NCBI RefSeq assembly: GCF_004376845.1
Contig: NZ_SNUW01000007.1
Location: forward strand, 62,001 to 126,000
Direction: 5' to 3'
Length of the DNA: 64,000 nt
DNA from: Psychromonas algarum
GTDB taxonomy: Bacteria > Pseudomonadota > Gammaproteobacteria > Enterobacterales > Psychromonadaceae
This document shows, piece after piece, positions 10,614 to 19,192 of the stretch. The notes under the pieces were generated by a model. The model made no database searches and was not told the DNA's origin. It was given only the letters and a program-made list of their open reading frames with translations. Position 1 is the stretch's first letter, and every line of letters begins with the position of its first letter. Both the position numbers and the translations under genes were made by a program.

Positions 10614-10798
10614 AAAGGGTCTCGATTAAACAGAGTAAATACAACCGCAAAAATAAAATGCCAGCGAGTATAACCCATACGAGGCAGTTTTAGGTCAATA
10701 TACAGTCATTTTAATTGTCTTTAGTCAATAAAATCAGCAAACAGTTCTATCTTATACAAAAATAAGAGGGTGTTATCCATCACAAAAAAATGTACTAT

Positions 10799-10830
10799 AG
10801 ACGTCTAGATGTAAAAACATCCAAACATAT
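10799..10830 (+). promoter_or_regulatory. MetJ operator (tandem Met boxes) upstream of metK
   Basis: The box at 10799-10806 is AGACGTCT, the exact consensus Met box. It is followed in phase by AGATGTAA, AAACATCC and AAACATAT, each matching at five of eight positions. MetJ-SAM binds tandem 8-base boxes cooperatively. A TACTAT -10 candidate ends at 10798, so the operator overlies the transcription start. Confidence 0.8.
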
Positions 10831-10859
10831 TTTGTTAATTAGTCCGAATAGGAGTTCAC

Positions 10860-12008
10860 ATGTCACGTGACTTATTTACTTCAGAATCAGTTTCTGAAGG
10901 CCATCCAGATAAAATCGCCGATCAAATTTCTGATGCAGTACTTGATGCCATTTTAGAGCAAGATAGTAAAGCCCGTGTTGCTTGTGAAACCTATGTAAAA
11001 ACAGGCATGGTAATGGTCGGTGGTGAAATTACTACTGACGCTTGGGTAGATATTGAAGAGATTGCTCGTAAAACAGTACGAGATATTGGTTATACAAGTT
11101 CAGAAATGGGTTTTGATGCTGATTCTTGTGCTGTATTAAATGTGGTAGGTAAGCAATCTCCAGACATCAACCAAGGTGTTGATCGTGCAGACCCACGTGA
11201 ACAAGGCGCTGGTGACCAAGGTTTAATGTTTGGTTATGCAACAAACGAAACTGAAGTATTTATGCCAGCACCAATCACTTACGCACATCGCCTTGTTAAA
11301 AAACAAGCTGAAGTACGTAAAAGTGGTCAATTAGATTGGTTACGCCCAGATGCAAAAAGCCAAGTAACTTTTGCTTATGATCAAGGTAAAATTGTAGGTA
11401 TCGATGCCGTTGTATTATCAACACAGCACCGTGAAGATATTAAACAAGCGGATCTTATTGAAGCAGTAATGGAAGAGATCATCAAACCAGTATTACCAGC
11501 TGAATTATTATCTGAGCGTACTAAATTCCATATTAACCCAACAGGCCGTTTTGTTATTGGTGGTCCAGTAGGCGATTGTGGTTTAACTGGTCGTAAAATC
11601 ATCGTTGATACTTACGGTGGTACAGCACGTCACGGTGGTGGTGCATTCTCAGGTAAAGATCCATCAAAAGTTGACCGTAGTGCAGCGTATGCAGCACGTT
11701 ATGTAGCAAAAAATATTGTTGCAGCAGGACTAGCAGATCGTTGTGAAATCCAAGTTTCTTACGCGATTGGTGTGGCAGAGCCAACATCAATCAGTGTTGA
11801 AACATTTGGTACAGAGAAAGTAGCAAAAAGCTTAATTGTTAGCTTGGTAAATGAGCACTTTGACTTACGCCCTTACGGTTTAATCGAAATGTTAGATTTA
11901 ATTAAACCTATCTACCAAGAAACTGCGGCTTACGGACACTTTGGCCGTGAGCAATTCCCTTGGGAAGCTTTAGATAAAGTTGAAGCACTTAAAGCAGCGG
12001 CATTTTAA
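10860..12008 (+). CDS. metK: S-adenosylmethionine synthase
   Basis: MetK makes SAM from methionine and ATP and is normally about 384 residues; here it is 382. The N-terminal signature [19 protein letters not shown], the [12 protein letters not shown] hexapeptide region and the [20 protein letters not shown] phosphate loop are all intact. The ATG is preceded by AGGAG at 6 bases. MetJ boxes cover the promoter, so repression by SAM is expected. sprT follows after 18 bases and may be cotranscribed. Confidence 0.98.
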   Translation: MSRDLFTSESVSEGHPDKIADQISDAVLDAILEQDSKARVACETYVKTGMVMVGGEITTDAWVDIEEIARKTVRDIGYTSSEMGFDADSCAVLNVVGKQSPDINQGVDRADPREQGAGDQGLMFGYATNETEVFMPAPITYAHRLVKKQAEVRKSGQLDWLRPDAKSQVTFAYDQGKIVGIDAVVLSTQHREDIKQADLIEAVMEEIIKPVLPAELLSERTKFHINPTGRFVIGGPVGDCGLTGRKIIVDTYGGTARHGGGAFSGKDPSKVDRSAAYAARYVAKNIVAAGLADRCEIQVSYAIGVAEPTSISVETFGTEKVAKSLIVSLVNEHFDLRPYGLIEMLDLIKPIYQETAAYGHFGREQFPWEALDKVEALKAAAF

Positions 12009-12026
12009 TCTGTTCGAATAAGAGTA

Positions 12027-12521
12027 ATGCTAACGTTTGAAGATAAAAAAGCACTCGCAGTGAAAGGTGAAAATTGTTTCATCCTAGCCGAGTGCTTTTT
12101 TGATCGCGTTTTTCCTCGTCCAACGTATCTTTTTAATCAACGAGGCCGCAGCGCGGGTAGCGCATATCTACAAAAAAACCTAATCAAATTTAATCCCATT
12201 TTATATTTACAAAATAAACACATCTTCATCGAACAAGTTGTTGCTCATGAAATTGCGCATCTGATCACCTATCAGCTATATGGCAAAGTACGTCCGCATG
12301 GAAAAGAATGGCAACATGTTATGACACAAGTATTTAAATTACCTGCTAATACAACACACCAATTAGATATTAAAGACGTACAAGGGAAGCTATTTTCTTA
12401 TCGTTGCTTATGCGCAGAGCATCAATTAACCATTCGTCGTCATAACAATATTGCTAAAGGTACTCGTTATTTATGTAAGAAATGTAAATCGACTTTAGTG
12501 CCAAATTTGTCTGAAGAATAA
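12027..12521 (+). CDS. sprT: SprT family zinc metalloprotease-like protein
   Basis: A 164-residue protein with the HEIAH zinc motif (H74, E75, H78) followed by a C-terminal zinc-ribbon-like segment with cysteines in YRCLCAEH and YLCKKCKS. SprT is related to eukaryotic Spartan but its bacterial substrate is unknown. The gene is close behind metK on the same strand; the metK-sprT neighbourhood also occurs in enterics. Confidence 0.9.
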   Translation: MLTFEDKKALAVKGENCFILAECFFDRVFPRPTYLFNQRGRSAGSAYLQKNLIKFNPILYLQNKHIFIEQVVAHEIAHLITYQLYGKVRPHGKEWQHVMTQVFKLPANTTHQLDIKDVQGKLFSYRCLCAEHQLTIRRHNNIAKGTRYLCKKCKSTLVPNLSEE

Positions 12522-12574
12522 AACGATTTATATGATAGATAGTGTAATAAGGAAATTAAACTGTAGATGATGAT

Positions 12575-12726
12575 TTAATATTGCAGGCTACTCCAACCCC
12601 CCGCCTTCATAGACTGCAATATTAATTTACCACTTTATCTCACAGGTAGACTGTCACCTGCAGCACTGACGAACTTTAGTGCGAAAGTTCATTGTCAACC
12701 AGCAAATGATAATAAATATCATTACC
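12575..12726. other. Non-coding gap with three hairpins and a Fur-like box
   Basis: The 311-base gap between the convergent sprT and methyltransferase genes holds no plausible reading frame. It contains a perfect 12-bp inverted repeat (12575-12586 with 12614-12625) enclosing a loop with six consecutive Cs. Two smaller hairpins follow, CAGGT...ACCTG near 12644-12661 and a 7-bp stem with arms GAACTTT/AAAGTTC near 12670-12690. At 12707-12721 lies TGATAATAAATATCA, close to a 7-1-7 Fur box. No terminator T tract is seen on either strand. A small RNA is possible but unproven. Confidence 0.4.
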
Positions 12727-12832
12727 GTTTGTCAATAGGTATTTGAATAATAAATAAACAATATTTAATGGTCATTCATCATAGACAATAAGAGCATGTA
12801 ATAAACCTTGGCACTTTATATAAATGCGCTGC

Positions 12833-13579
12833 TTACTGACGCTTAAAGTTATCCAGAATAATGCCTGTCGCCATTGCTACATTTAATGACTCAGCTTCTC
12901 CAAAGTTAGGAATAGTTATTTTATCTGAAATGAATTTACTAACAGCGGCTGAAATACCATGAGACTCACTCCCCATCACTATAAAAGCACTATTTTCTAA
13001 CGTACTCTTATGAATATTAGCCCCTTCCAAAAATGCACCATAAATAGGCTGACTTTGTCCTGATAAATATTCACATAAATCTGCATGACTTACTTGAACA
13101 CGCACAAAAGACCCCATGGTTGCTGCAATCACTTTGGGGTTATAAAGATCTGCACAATCAGGGCTACAAACAATCTTCTTAACTCCATACCAATCAGCAA
13201 CACGTATAATGGTTCCTAAATTTCCGGGGTCACCTACTTGGTCTAAGACTAAAATCAACTCTTTATCTTGGATCACAGGCGTTGAATATTGCTTGCTCTT
13301 TACAACAGCTATCACACTGTTGTTCGTTTTTAATGTGCCTGCTTTTTGTAACTCTTCAATGCTACTCTCAATAGTCACAGTTATGAGCTTATTGGTGGTT
13401 AATTGTGCTGATTGTTTATTAATATATTCAGCAGTGGCAAATAAATTCACTATTTCAAAATCAGATCCAAATAACTCGCCAACATTTTTTTCACCTTGAA
13501 CTAAAAATAATCCCGTTTTTTTACGTTGCTTTTTTTGCTCTAGTGAGTGAATAAGTTTTAACTGATTTTTTGAGATCAT
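12833..13579 (-). CDS. TrmH/SpoU family RNA 2'-O-methyltransferase
   Basis: A 248-residue SPOUT enzyme with an N-terminal substrate-binding segment (FLVQGEKNVGEL near 25) and the knotted catalytic domain. Motif 1 is LDQVGDPGNLGTIIRVADW near 110, motif 2 is IVMGSESHGIS near 200, and motif 3 is IPNFGEAESLNVAMATGI at the end. These bind SAM and carry the catalytic arginine and glutamate. The target nucleotide cannot be told from sequence. The N terminus MISKNQLKLIHSLEQKK resembles the short TrmH-like proteins of Bacteroidetes more than enteric TrmH, RlmB or TrmL; that is my impression only. Confidence 0.85.
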   Translation of the reverse strand: MISKNQLKLIHSLEQKKQRKKTGLFLVQGEKNVGELFGSDFEIVNLFATAEYINKQSAQLTTNKLITVTIESSIEELQKAGTLKTNNSVIAVVKSKQYSTPVIQDKELILVLDQVGDPGNLGTIIRVADWYGVKKIVCSPDCADLYNPKVIAATMGSFVRVQVSHADLCEYLSGQSQPIYGAFLEGANIHKSTLENSAFIVMGSESHGISAAVSKFISDKITIPNFGEAESLNVAMATGIILDNFKRQ

Positions 13580-13615
13580 GACACTTCCAATAATATAAGT
13601 AGGATAAATAGCTAT

Positions 13616-14125
13616 TTATAAATAACAACACATAATAATGGCATCTTCACGACCATTATCAGTTGGGTAATAAGCTGAACGAATATCAACTTCAACAAAG
13701 TCTAGTTTTTGATAAAGCTTAATAGCAGGTAAATTAGAAGCTCTTACCTCAAGCCAAATTTCCTGTTGTTCTAACTCTACTGAAAATTGCTTTAGGTAAG
13801 TTAATAAGTATTGCCCCAATCCATGCCCCTGCACTTCAGGTGTAATGGCAATATTTAATAGCGTAACTTCTCCTGCGACATAACTAGCAACAAAGTAGCC
13901 GACTATCTGGTTATCCTTTATTAATACATGATTAATATAACGTTTTCCAAAATTACTTAAAAATAACTTTTCTGACCATGGATGCGTATGCGCTACAGAC
14001 TCGATATTAATAACATCTGGAATATCAGAGATAGCCATTGCGATAATAGATCGCGCTAATGTGTTATTGCTGGGTTGCACAGAACTGTTTCCAAAGTGAT
14101 TTTTTTGCTGATTTATGTTTAGCAA
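13616..14125 (-). CDS. rimI: Ribosomal protein S18 alanine N-acetyltransferase
   Basis: A GNAT-fold enzyme that acetylates the N-terminal alanine of S18. Family marks are HPWSEKLFLSNFGKRYINH, the acetyl-CoA loop VQGHGLGQYLL, LEVRASNLPAIKLYQKLDF and the C-terminal YYPTDNGREDAIIM. The 169-residue frame is about 20 residues longer than enteric RimI and overlaps holD by 62 bases. A shorter start near the methionine at residue 30 would remove the overlap but also some family sequence. The holD-rimI overlap is normal in gammaproteobacteria. Confidence 0.92.
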   Translation of the reverse strand: MLNINQQKNHFGNSSVQPSNNTLARSIIAMAISDIPDVINIESVAHTHPWSEKLFLSNFGKRYINHVLIKDNQIVGYFVASYVAGEVTLLNIAITPEVQGHGLGQYLLTYLKQFSVELEQQEIWLEVRASNLPAIKLYQKLDFVEVDIRSAYYPTDNGREDAIIMCCYL

Positions 14126-14459
14126 GTTGCTCTAAAGGTAGTGAATGCAATACTTGATGGCTTGCATCTATTTCAACCTTTCCTAATGTTGACCAAATAA
14201 GTTGGGGCAAAGTACCTTGATGATTCTCAAATTGAGCAAGAGAACAATAACTCACGCTATCTTGTTCAATAGAAAAAGCATTAATAATAGCAGGCATTAA
14301 AGCATGTTTTTTATCTTGTTCAGTACATATAACGAGTAATTTACAGGTCGAAAGCTTTAGTTTTTTTAATTCTTCTTCTACTTTGAATAATGTTGGTTTT
14401 CTTACTTGCCAATGAGAGATCCCCATTTCTTGTAAAAAAATAGCCTGTGAATGTTTCAT
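14064..14459 (-). CDS. holD: DNA polymerase III psi subunit
   Basis: HolD (psi) links the clamp loader, through chi, to SSB. The 131-residue protein is typical. Conserved points are the N-terminal LQEMGISHWQVRKP, the segment that contacts chi, and the C-terminal SLWKQFC, which resembles LWQQIC of the E. coli protein. The rest of the family diverges strongly. The overlap with rimI and its position directly upstream support the call. Confidence 0.88.
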   Translation of the reverse strand: MKHSQAIFLQEMGISHWQVRKPTLFKVEEELKKLKLSTCKLLVICTEQDKKHALMPAIINAFSIEQDSVSYCSLAQFENHQGTLPQLIWSTLGKVEIDASHQVLHSLPLEQLAKHKSAKKSLWKQFCATQQ

Positions 14460-14644
14460 AAAAAACCCAAGATAAACTTCGATAATAAAGGGATGAATAT
14501 AACACTGAATAGTAATGGATCGAAATCTTACGTAAAAATAGTTATCTGGCTAAAATATGTAAGCAATAAAATATTTTATGTCTATAAAAAAGCCTCAATT
14601 AAGGGAGCTTAATAACGATTGAGCTCCAACAACAATTAAATTTT

Positions 14645-14662
14645 TGACATGCGTCATATAAT
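14645..14662 (+). promoter_or_regulatory. Possible promoter/operator of the peptide transporter operon
   Basis: The 354-base gap 14460-14813 contains the near-palindrome TGACATGCGTCA (14645-14656) directly abutting a perfect TATAAT (14657-14662). Start of transcription near 14669 would give a leader of about 145 bases. The leader holds two direct copies of TTAAGTTATAA and the terminator-like hairpin at 14731-14750. No -35 is convincing, which would fit an activator-dependent promoter. Confidence 0.35.
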
Positions 14663-14730
14663 AAAACGCAATAAGGCTATATGGTTACGATACTATTAAG
14701 TTATAATGTTATTACGTTAAGTTATAAAGA

Positions 14731-14750
14731 AACGCATTATATGCGTTTTT
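14731..14750 (+). terminator. Terminator-like hairpin in the transporter leader
   Basis: AACGCAT and ATGCGTT (14731-14737, 14741-14747) with a TAT loop are followed by Ts. The hairpin lies 64 bases before the first start codon of the transporter. It may be an attenuator or the terminator of a short upstream transcript. Confidence 0.5.
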
Positions 14751-14813
14751 ATTCACAAAACTGTAAATATTCACTAGGTTTTAGCAAAGTTAGAACCAGT
14801 AGAGGTCCGTTAA

Positions 14814-16520
14814 ATGTCGTTATTAGAAGTTAAAAACCTACGTATTGAATATCCATCTCGCTTTGGAGTGCATGCAGCCGTTAAAGCACTTTCATTTTCC
14901 ATTGAACGTGGTGAAATTGTTGGCGTAGTAGGTGAATCAGGTGCAGGTAAATCAACCGTGGGTAATGCTATTATTGATTTATTAAGCCCTCCTGGTGTTA
15001 TTGCTGATGGTGAAGTGTTTTTAGATGGAGAGAAAGTTTCAGGCCTTACACTTGAGCAGATGAGAGAAGTACGTGGTAATAAAATTGGCTTTATATTTCA
15101 AGACCCAATGACTTCACTCAATCCTCTTTTTACTGTTGAGCAACAACTACTTGAAACAATTCATGCAAATTTAAAAGTAACGCATCAAGAAGCACTGCAA
15201 CGAGCTATCGAATTAATGCAGCAAGTTGGTATTCCTGAAGCAGAAGTAAGAATTAAACAATACCCACATCAATTTTCTGGCGGTATGCGTCAACGTGTTG
15301 TTATTGCTATCGCTTTATCTGGTGATCCAGACTTAATTATTGCAGACGAACCAACAACCGCATTAGATGTATCCATTCAAGATCAAATCTTAACGCTTAT
15401 TCGTAACCTGTGTATCGAAAAAAATGTAGGTTGTATGTTAGTAACGCACGATATGGGTGTCGTTTCTAATATTACAGATAAAGTAGCTGTTATGTATCGT
15501 GGTGATTTAGTTGAGTTTGGCGAAACAGCTAAAGTACTAGGAGACCCAGATCATGAGTACACTCGTAGTCTTATTTCTGCAGTACCTCGTTCAGATAGAA
15601 AGCTCGATAGATTCCCATTAGTAAGTTATATCGAAGAAGCGCACGAACTTGAAGCGTTAGATATTAAAAACCATTGGTTAGGTCAAAGCGAAGATCAGCG
15701 AGATTATACAGGGCCTCTTTTAAACGTTGAAAATATCAGTTTACGATTTGTCACTAAAGATTCTTTCTTTGAAAGTAAGCGTGAGTATGTACAAGCTAAC
15801 AAAAATGTAAGCTTCAGCATTAATGAAGGTGAAACTTTTGGTTTAGTAGGTGAATCAGGTTCAGGTAAATCAACTATCGCACGAGTAATTACCGGTTTAT
15901 ACCCACCTAATGAAGGTAAAATTACTTTCGAAGGTATTGATTTAACTGCAATAAAATCTGAACGTGAGCGTCGTCCGTTCCGTCGTCAAATGCAGATGGT
16001 ATTCCAAAATCCATATACTTCAATGAACCCTAGAATGAAGATTTATGACATTATCGCAGAGCCAATTCGTTTCCATAAATTAGCATCTAGTGAATCGCAA
16101 ATACAACAGATTGTATTTGATCTATTAGATCATGTTGGTTTAGGAAGAATGGCAGGCGTTAAATACCCGCATGAATTTTCTGGTGGTCAACGTCAACGTA
16201 TTTCCATTGCGCGTGCACTAGCAACTCGTCCTCGTTTATTAATTTGTGATGAGCCAACATCGGCATTAGATGTGTCTGTACAAGCACAAATCCTTAACTT
16301 ATTAAAAGATTTACAAGATGAACTCAACTTGACTATGTTATTTATTAGTCATGATTTACCAGTAATACGTCAAGTGTGTGACCGTATCGGGGTAATGCAA
16401 CGAGGCAAGTTATTAGAAGTTAACGAAAGTGAGCAATTATTTACCAATCCTAAAGACCCTTATAGCAAGCATCTAATTTCATTGATGCCTGAGTTTAAAG
16501 GGTTGCGAGCAAGTATTTAA
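14814..16520 (+). CDS. Peptide-type ABC transporter, fused double ATPase
   Basis: 568 residues containing two complete nucleotide-binding domains, equivalent to DppD and DppF joined in one chain (as in GsiA or YejF). Domain 1 has Walker A GESGAGKS (about 40-47), signature FSGGMRQRV and Walker B LIIADEPTTALD. Domain 2 has GESGSGKST, FSGGQRQRISIARAL and LLICDEPTSALD. Both look active. It sits on the inner face of the cytoplasmic membrane and powers the permeases encoded downstream. First gene of the ATPase-SBP-permease-permease set; a GAGG lies 8 bases before the ATG. Confidence 0.9.
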   Translation: MSLLEVKNLRIEYPSRFGVHAAVKALSFSIERGEIVGVVGESGAGKSTVGNAIIDLLSPPGVIADGEVFLDGEKVSGLTLEQMREVRGNKIGFIFQDPMTSLNPLFTVEQQLLETIHANLKVTHQEALQRAIELMQQVGIPEAEVRIKQYPHQFSGGMRQRVVIAIALSGDPDLIIADEPTTALDVSIQDQILTLIRNLCIEKNVGCMLVTHDMGVVSNITDKVAVMYRGDLVEFGETAKVLGDPDHEYTRSLISAVPRSDRKLDRFPLVSYIEEAHELEALDIKNHWLGQSEDQRDYTGPLLNVENISLRFVTKDSFFESKREYVQANKNVSFSINEGETFGLVGESGSGKSTIARVITGLYPPNEGKITFEGIDLTAIKSERERRPFRRQMQMVFQNPYTSMNPRMKIYDIIAEPIRFHKLASSESQIQQIVFDLLDHVGLGRMAGVKYPHEFSGGQRQRISIARALATRPRLLICDEPTSALDVSVQAQILNLLKDLQDELNLTMLFISHDLPVIRQVCDRIGVMQRGKLLEVNESEQLFTNPKDPYSKHLISLMPEFKGLRASI

Positions 16521-16581
16521 TATTTATTTTAATCATAACCAACAAAAACAATCTAAAATCATTTTCATCAAGGAGTAGTGA

Positions 16582-18132
16582 ATGAAATTTTTTAAAACTA
16601 AACTAGCCGTGGCATTGCTTGCCTCAGGCCTAAGCTTTTCAGCAGCTGCAGCGGATATTACTGTAGCTTATGATTCTGACCCAGTAACATTAGATCCACA
16701 TGAGCAGCTTTCTGGTGGTGTGTTACAGATGTCGCATATGCTGTTTGATCCGCTAGTTCGTTTTACTAAAGAGTTTGATTTTGAGCCACGTTTAGCAGAA
16801 AAATGGGAACGTATTGATGACAATACTTTCCGTTTTACACTACGTAAAGGAGTGACTTTCCATTCTGGTAACAAACTAACTGCAGACGATGTAGTTTGGA
16901 CATTTAACCGTCTAAAAAGCTCAGGTGATTTTAAAGCGGTATTTTCTCCATATGAAAAAATGGTAAAAATTGATGATTACACAATTGAGATTATCTCTTT
17001 CAAACCGTACCCATTGGTTTTACAAACTGCAACTTACATTTTCCCAATGGATAGCAAGTTCTATTCAGGTGAAATTGCTGGCGTAGATAAATCAGTTATC
17101 GTTAAACATGGTAATTCATTTGCATCAACTCACGCATCAGGCACAGGTCCATTCACTATCACTTCTCGTGAACAAGGTGTAAAAGTTGTATTTGAACGTT
17201 TTGATAACTACTGGGATAAAAAATCACCGGGTAACGTTGATAAACTAACATTGGTTCCAATCAGAGAAAATGCTACTCGTATTGCAGCTTTATTATCTGG
17301 CGGTGTTGATTTAATTCATCCTGTAGCTCCTAATGACCAACAACGTGTAACTGATTCTAAGAACCTTGAGCTAACAACAGTTCCTGGTACTCGTATTATT
17401 ACTTTCCAAATGAACCAACATTCAAACCCTGCATTAAGAGATGTACGTGTTCGTCAAGCAATTGTTTATGCAATTAATAATGACGGTATCGTAAAACGCA
17501 TCATGAAAGGTTTTGCAACAACAGCTGGTCAACAAGGTCCTGAAGGTTACGCAGGTTACGATGCAAGCTTAGTACCTCGTTACGATTTAGAAAAAGCAAA
17601 AAAATTGATGAAAGAAGCTGGTTATGAAAAAGGCTTTAAATTAACAATGATGGCGCCTAATAACCGTTACGTTAATGATGCTCAAATCGCACAAGCAACA
17701 ACATCAATGCTAGCTCGAATTGGCATTACAGTTGATTTAAAAACATTACCAAAAGCACAATACTGGCCTGAATTTGATAAATGTTCAGCAGATATGATGA
17801 TGATCGGTTGGCATTCAGATACTGAAGATTCAGCAAACTTAAGTGAATTCTTAACAATGACACGCGATGCAGAAACAGGTAAGGGAGCTTATAACTGTGG
17901 TTATTACTCAAACCCTAAAGTAGATGAATTAGTTAACAAATCAAATTCAGAAACGGATCCTGCTAAACGTGCAGCAATGTTACAAGAAGTTGAGCGAATC
18001 CTTTATAATGATGCCGCATTTGTTCCTCTACATTGGCAGAACCTTGCTTGGGGCGCAAAATCTAACTTAGATGTAGCACCTATCGTTAACGCATTAAACT
18101 TCCCATACTTTGGGGACTTGGTTGTTAAATAA
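16582..18132 (+). CDS. Peptide-type ABC transporter substrate-binding protein
   Basis: A 516-residue periplasmic protein of the SBP_bac_5 (DppA/OppA) family. Residues 1-23 form a signal peptide ending ASGLSFSAAA. The mature start ADITVAYDSDPVTLDPHEQL is typical. LAEKWERIDDNTFRFTLRKG and the ADDVVWTFNRLK block are the family signature around 65-105. The exact ligand cannot be read; family members carry peptides, haem, glutathione or nickel. AAGGAG precedes the ATG. A stable hairpin follows the stop and could enrich this cistron relative to the permeases. Confidence 0.9.
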   Translation: MKFFKTKLAVALLASGLSFSAAAADITVAYDSDPVTLDPHEQLSGGVLQMSHMLFDPLVRFTKEFDFEPRLAEKWERIDDNTFRFTLRKGVTFHSGNKLTADDVVWTFNRLKSSGDFKAVFSPYEKMVKIDDYTIEIISFKPYPLVLQTATYIFPMDSKFYSGEIAGVDKSVIVKHGNSFASTHASGTGPFTITSREQGVKVVFERFDNYWDKKSPGNVDKLTLVPIRENATRIAALLSGGVDLIHPVAPNDQQRVTDSKNLELTTVPGTRIITFQMNQHSNPALRDVRVRQAIVYAINNDGIVKRIMKGFATTAGQQGPEGYAGYDASLVPRYDLEKAKKLMKEAGYEKGFKLTMMAPNNRYVNDAQIAQATTSMLARIGITVDLKTLPKAQYWPEFDKCSADMMMIGWHSDTEDSANLSEFLTMTRDAETGKGAYNCGYYSNPKVDELVNKSNSETDPAKRAAMLQEVERILYNDAAFVPLHWQNLAWGAKSNLDVAPIVNALNFPYFGDLVVK

Positions 18133-18166
18133 TCAATATTTAATTAATCATTTTTAACCACAATAA

Positions 18167-18189
18167 AACGACCCATTTTCTGGGTCGTT
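18167..18189 (+). terminator. Intra-operon hairpin after the binding-protein gene
   Basis: A perfect 9-bp stem (18167-18175 with 18181-18189, arms AACGACCCA/TGGGTCGTT) has only a weak T tract after it. It lies between the binding-protein gene and the first permease gene. It is more likely a partial terminator or 3' RNA stabiliser than a complete stop. Confidence 0.6.
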
Positions 18190-18213
18190 ATTTAAATTAA
18201 TAGGAAACAACTG

Positions 18214-19191
18214 ATGTTTACCTTTTTGGTACAGCGACTTTTCCAAGCATTAATAGTAATGTTTGTTATCAGCCTGGTCGCATTTGCAATTCAAGATAAT
18301 CTAGGCGATCCACTTCGAGAGATGGTAGGACAATCCGTATCAACAGCAGAGAGAGAAGCTTTACGTGATGAAATGGGATTAAATGATCCTTACCTCGTTA
18401 AATATTCTCGTTTTATTGGTAATGCAGTACAAGGTGATTTAGGTACCTCTTATTTCTTTAAACGCCCTGCAACAGAAGTTATTCTAGATAAATTACAAGC
18501 AACACTAGAACTGGTGTTTGGTGCCACGCTAATTATTATCGTGTTATCTATTCCACTTGGTGTTTATTCAGCGATCCACCCCAAAAGTGTGTGGACAAAA
18601 ATTATAATGGCATTCAGTAGTATTGGTATTTCCATTCCTGTTTTCTTAACTGCCATTATATTAATGTATGTATTTTCCATTGAACTTGGTTGGCTACCTT
18701 CCTACGGTCGAGGGGAAACTATCAATGTATTAGGTTGGGAAACAGGTTATCTAACAAGAGAGGGTTTAGCACATTTAGTATTACCTTGTGTTTCTCTTGC
18801 ATCTATCATGTTACCGCTATTTATTCGCTTGGTGCGCTCAGAAATGCTAGAAGCATTAAGTTCTGAATATGTGAAATTTGCTACAGCAAAAGGCTTAGCA
18901 ATGAAAAAAGTTTATTACCAACATGCACTTAAAAATACTATGTTACCTGTATTAACTGTTGGTGGTGTTCAAATTGGTACTATGGTTGCCTACACCATAT
19001 TAACGGAAACCGTTTTCCAATGGCCAGGTACTGGTTTCTTATTTTTAGAAGCAATCAATCGCGTTGATACGCCATTAATTACAGCTTACGTTATTTTTGT
19101 TGGACTTATTTTTGTAGTCACTAATACGATTGTTGATCTGTTATACGGTGTCGTTAATCCAACCGTCAACATCACAGGGAAAGGGGCATAA
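18214..19191 (+). CDS. Peptide-type ABC transporter permease, DppB-like
   Basis: A 325-residue inner-membrane permease with six hydrophobic segments, the first at residues 8-28. The binding-protein-dependent transport signature appears as EYVKFATAKGLAMKKVYYQHALKN (the EAA loop that contacts the ATPase) near 225-250. The N-terminal FVISLVAFAI and the GDLGTSYFF region are DppB/OppB features. The stop overlaps the ribosome-binding region of the next gene. Confidence 0.9.
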   Translation: MFTFLVQRLFQALIVMFVISLVAFAIQDNLGDPLREMVGQSVSTAEREALRDEMGLNDPYLVKYSRFIGNAVQGDLGTSYFFKRPATEVILDKLQATLELVFGATLIIIVLSIPLGVYSAIHPKSVWTKIIMAFSSIGISIPVFLTAIILMYVFSIELGWLPSYGRGETINVLGWETGYLTREGLAHLVLPCVSLASIMLPLFIRLVRSEMLEALSSEYVKFATAKGLAMKKVYYQHALKNTMLPVLTVGGVQIGTMVAYTILTETVFQWPGTGFLFLEAINRVDTPLITAYVIFVGLIFVVTNTIVDLLYGVVNPTVNITGKGA

Positions 19192-19192
19192 C

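Noticed and set aside
14645-14656. TGACATGCGTCA as a CRP or FNR site
   Set aside because: It lacks the TGTGA-N6-TCACA or TTGAT-N4-ATCAA patterns; kept only as an unassigned operator candidate.
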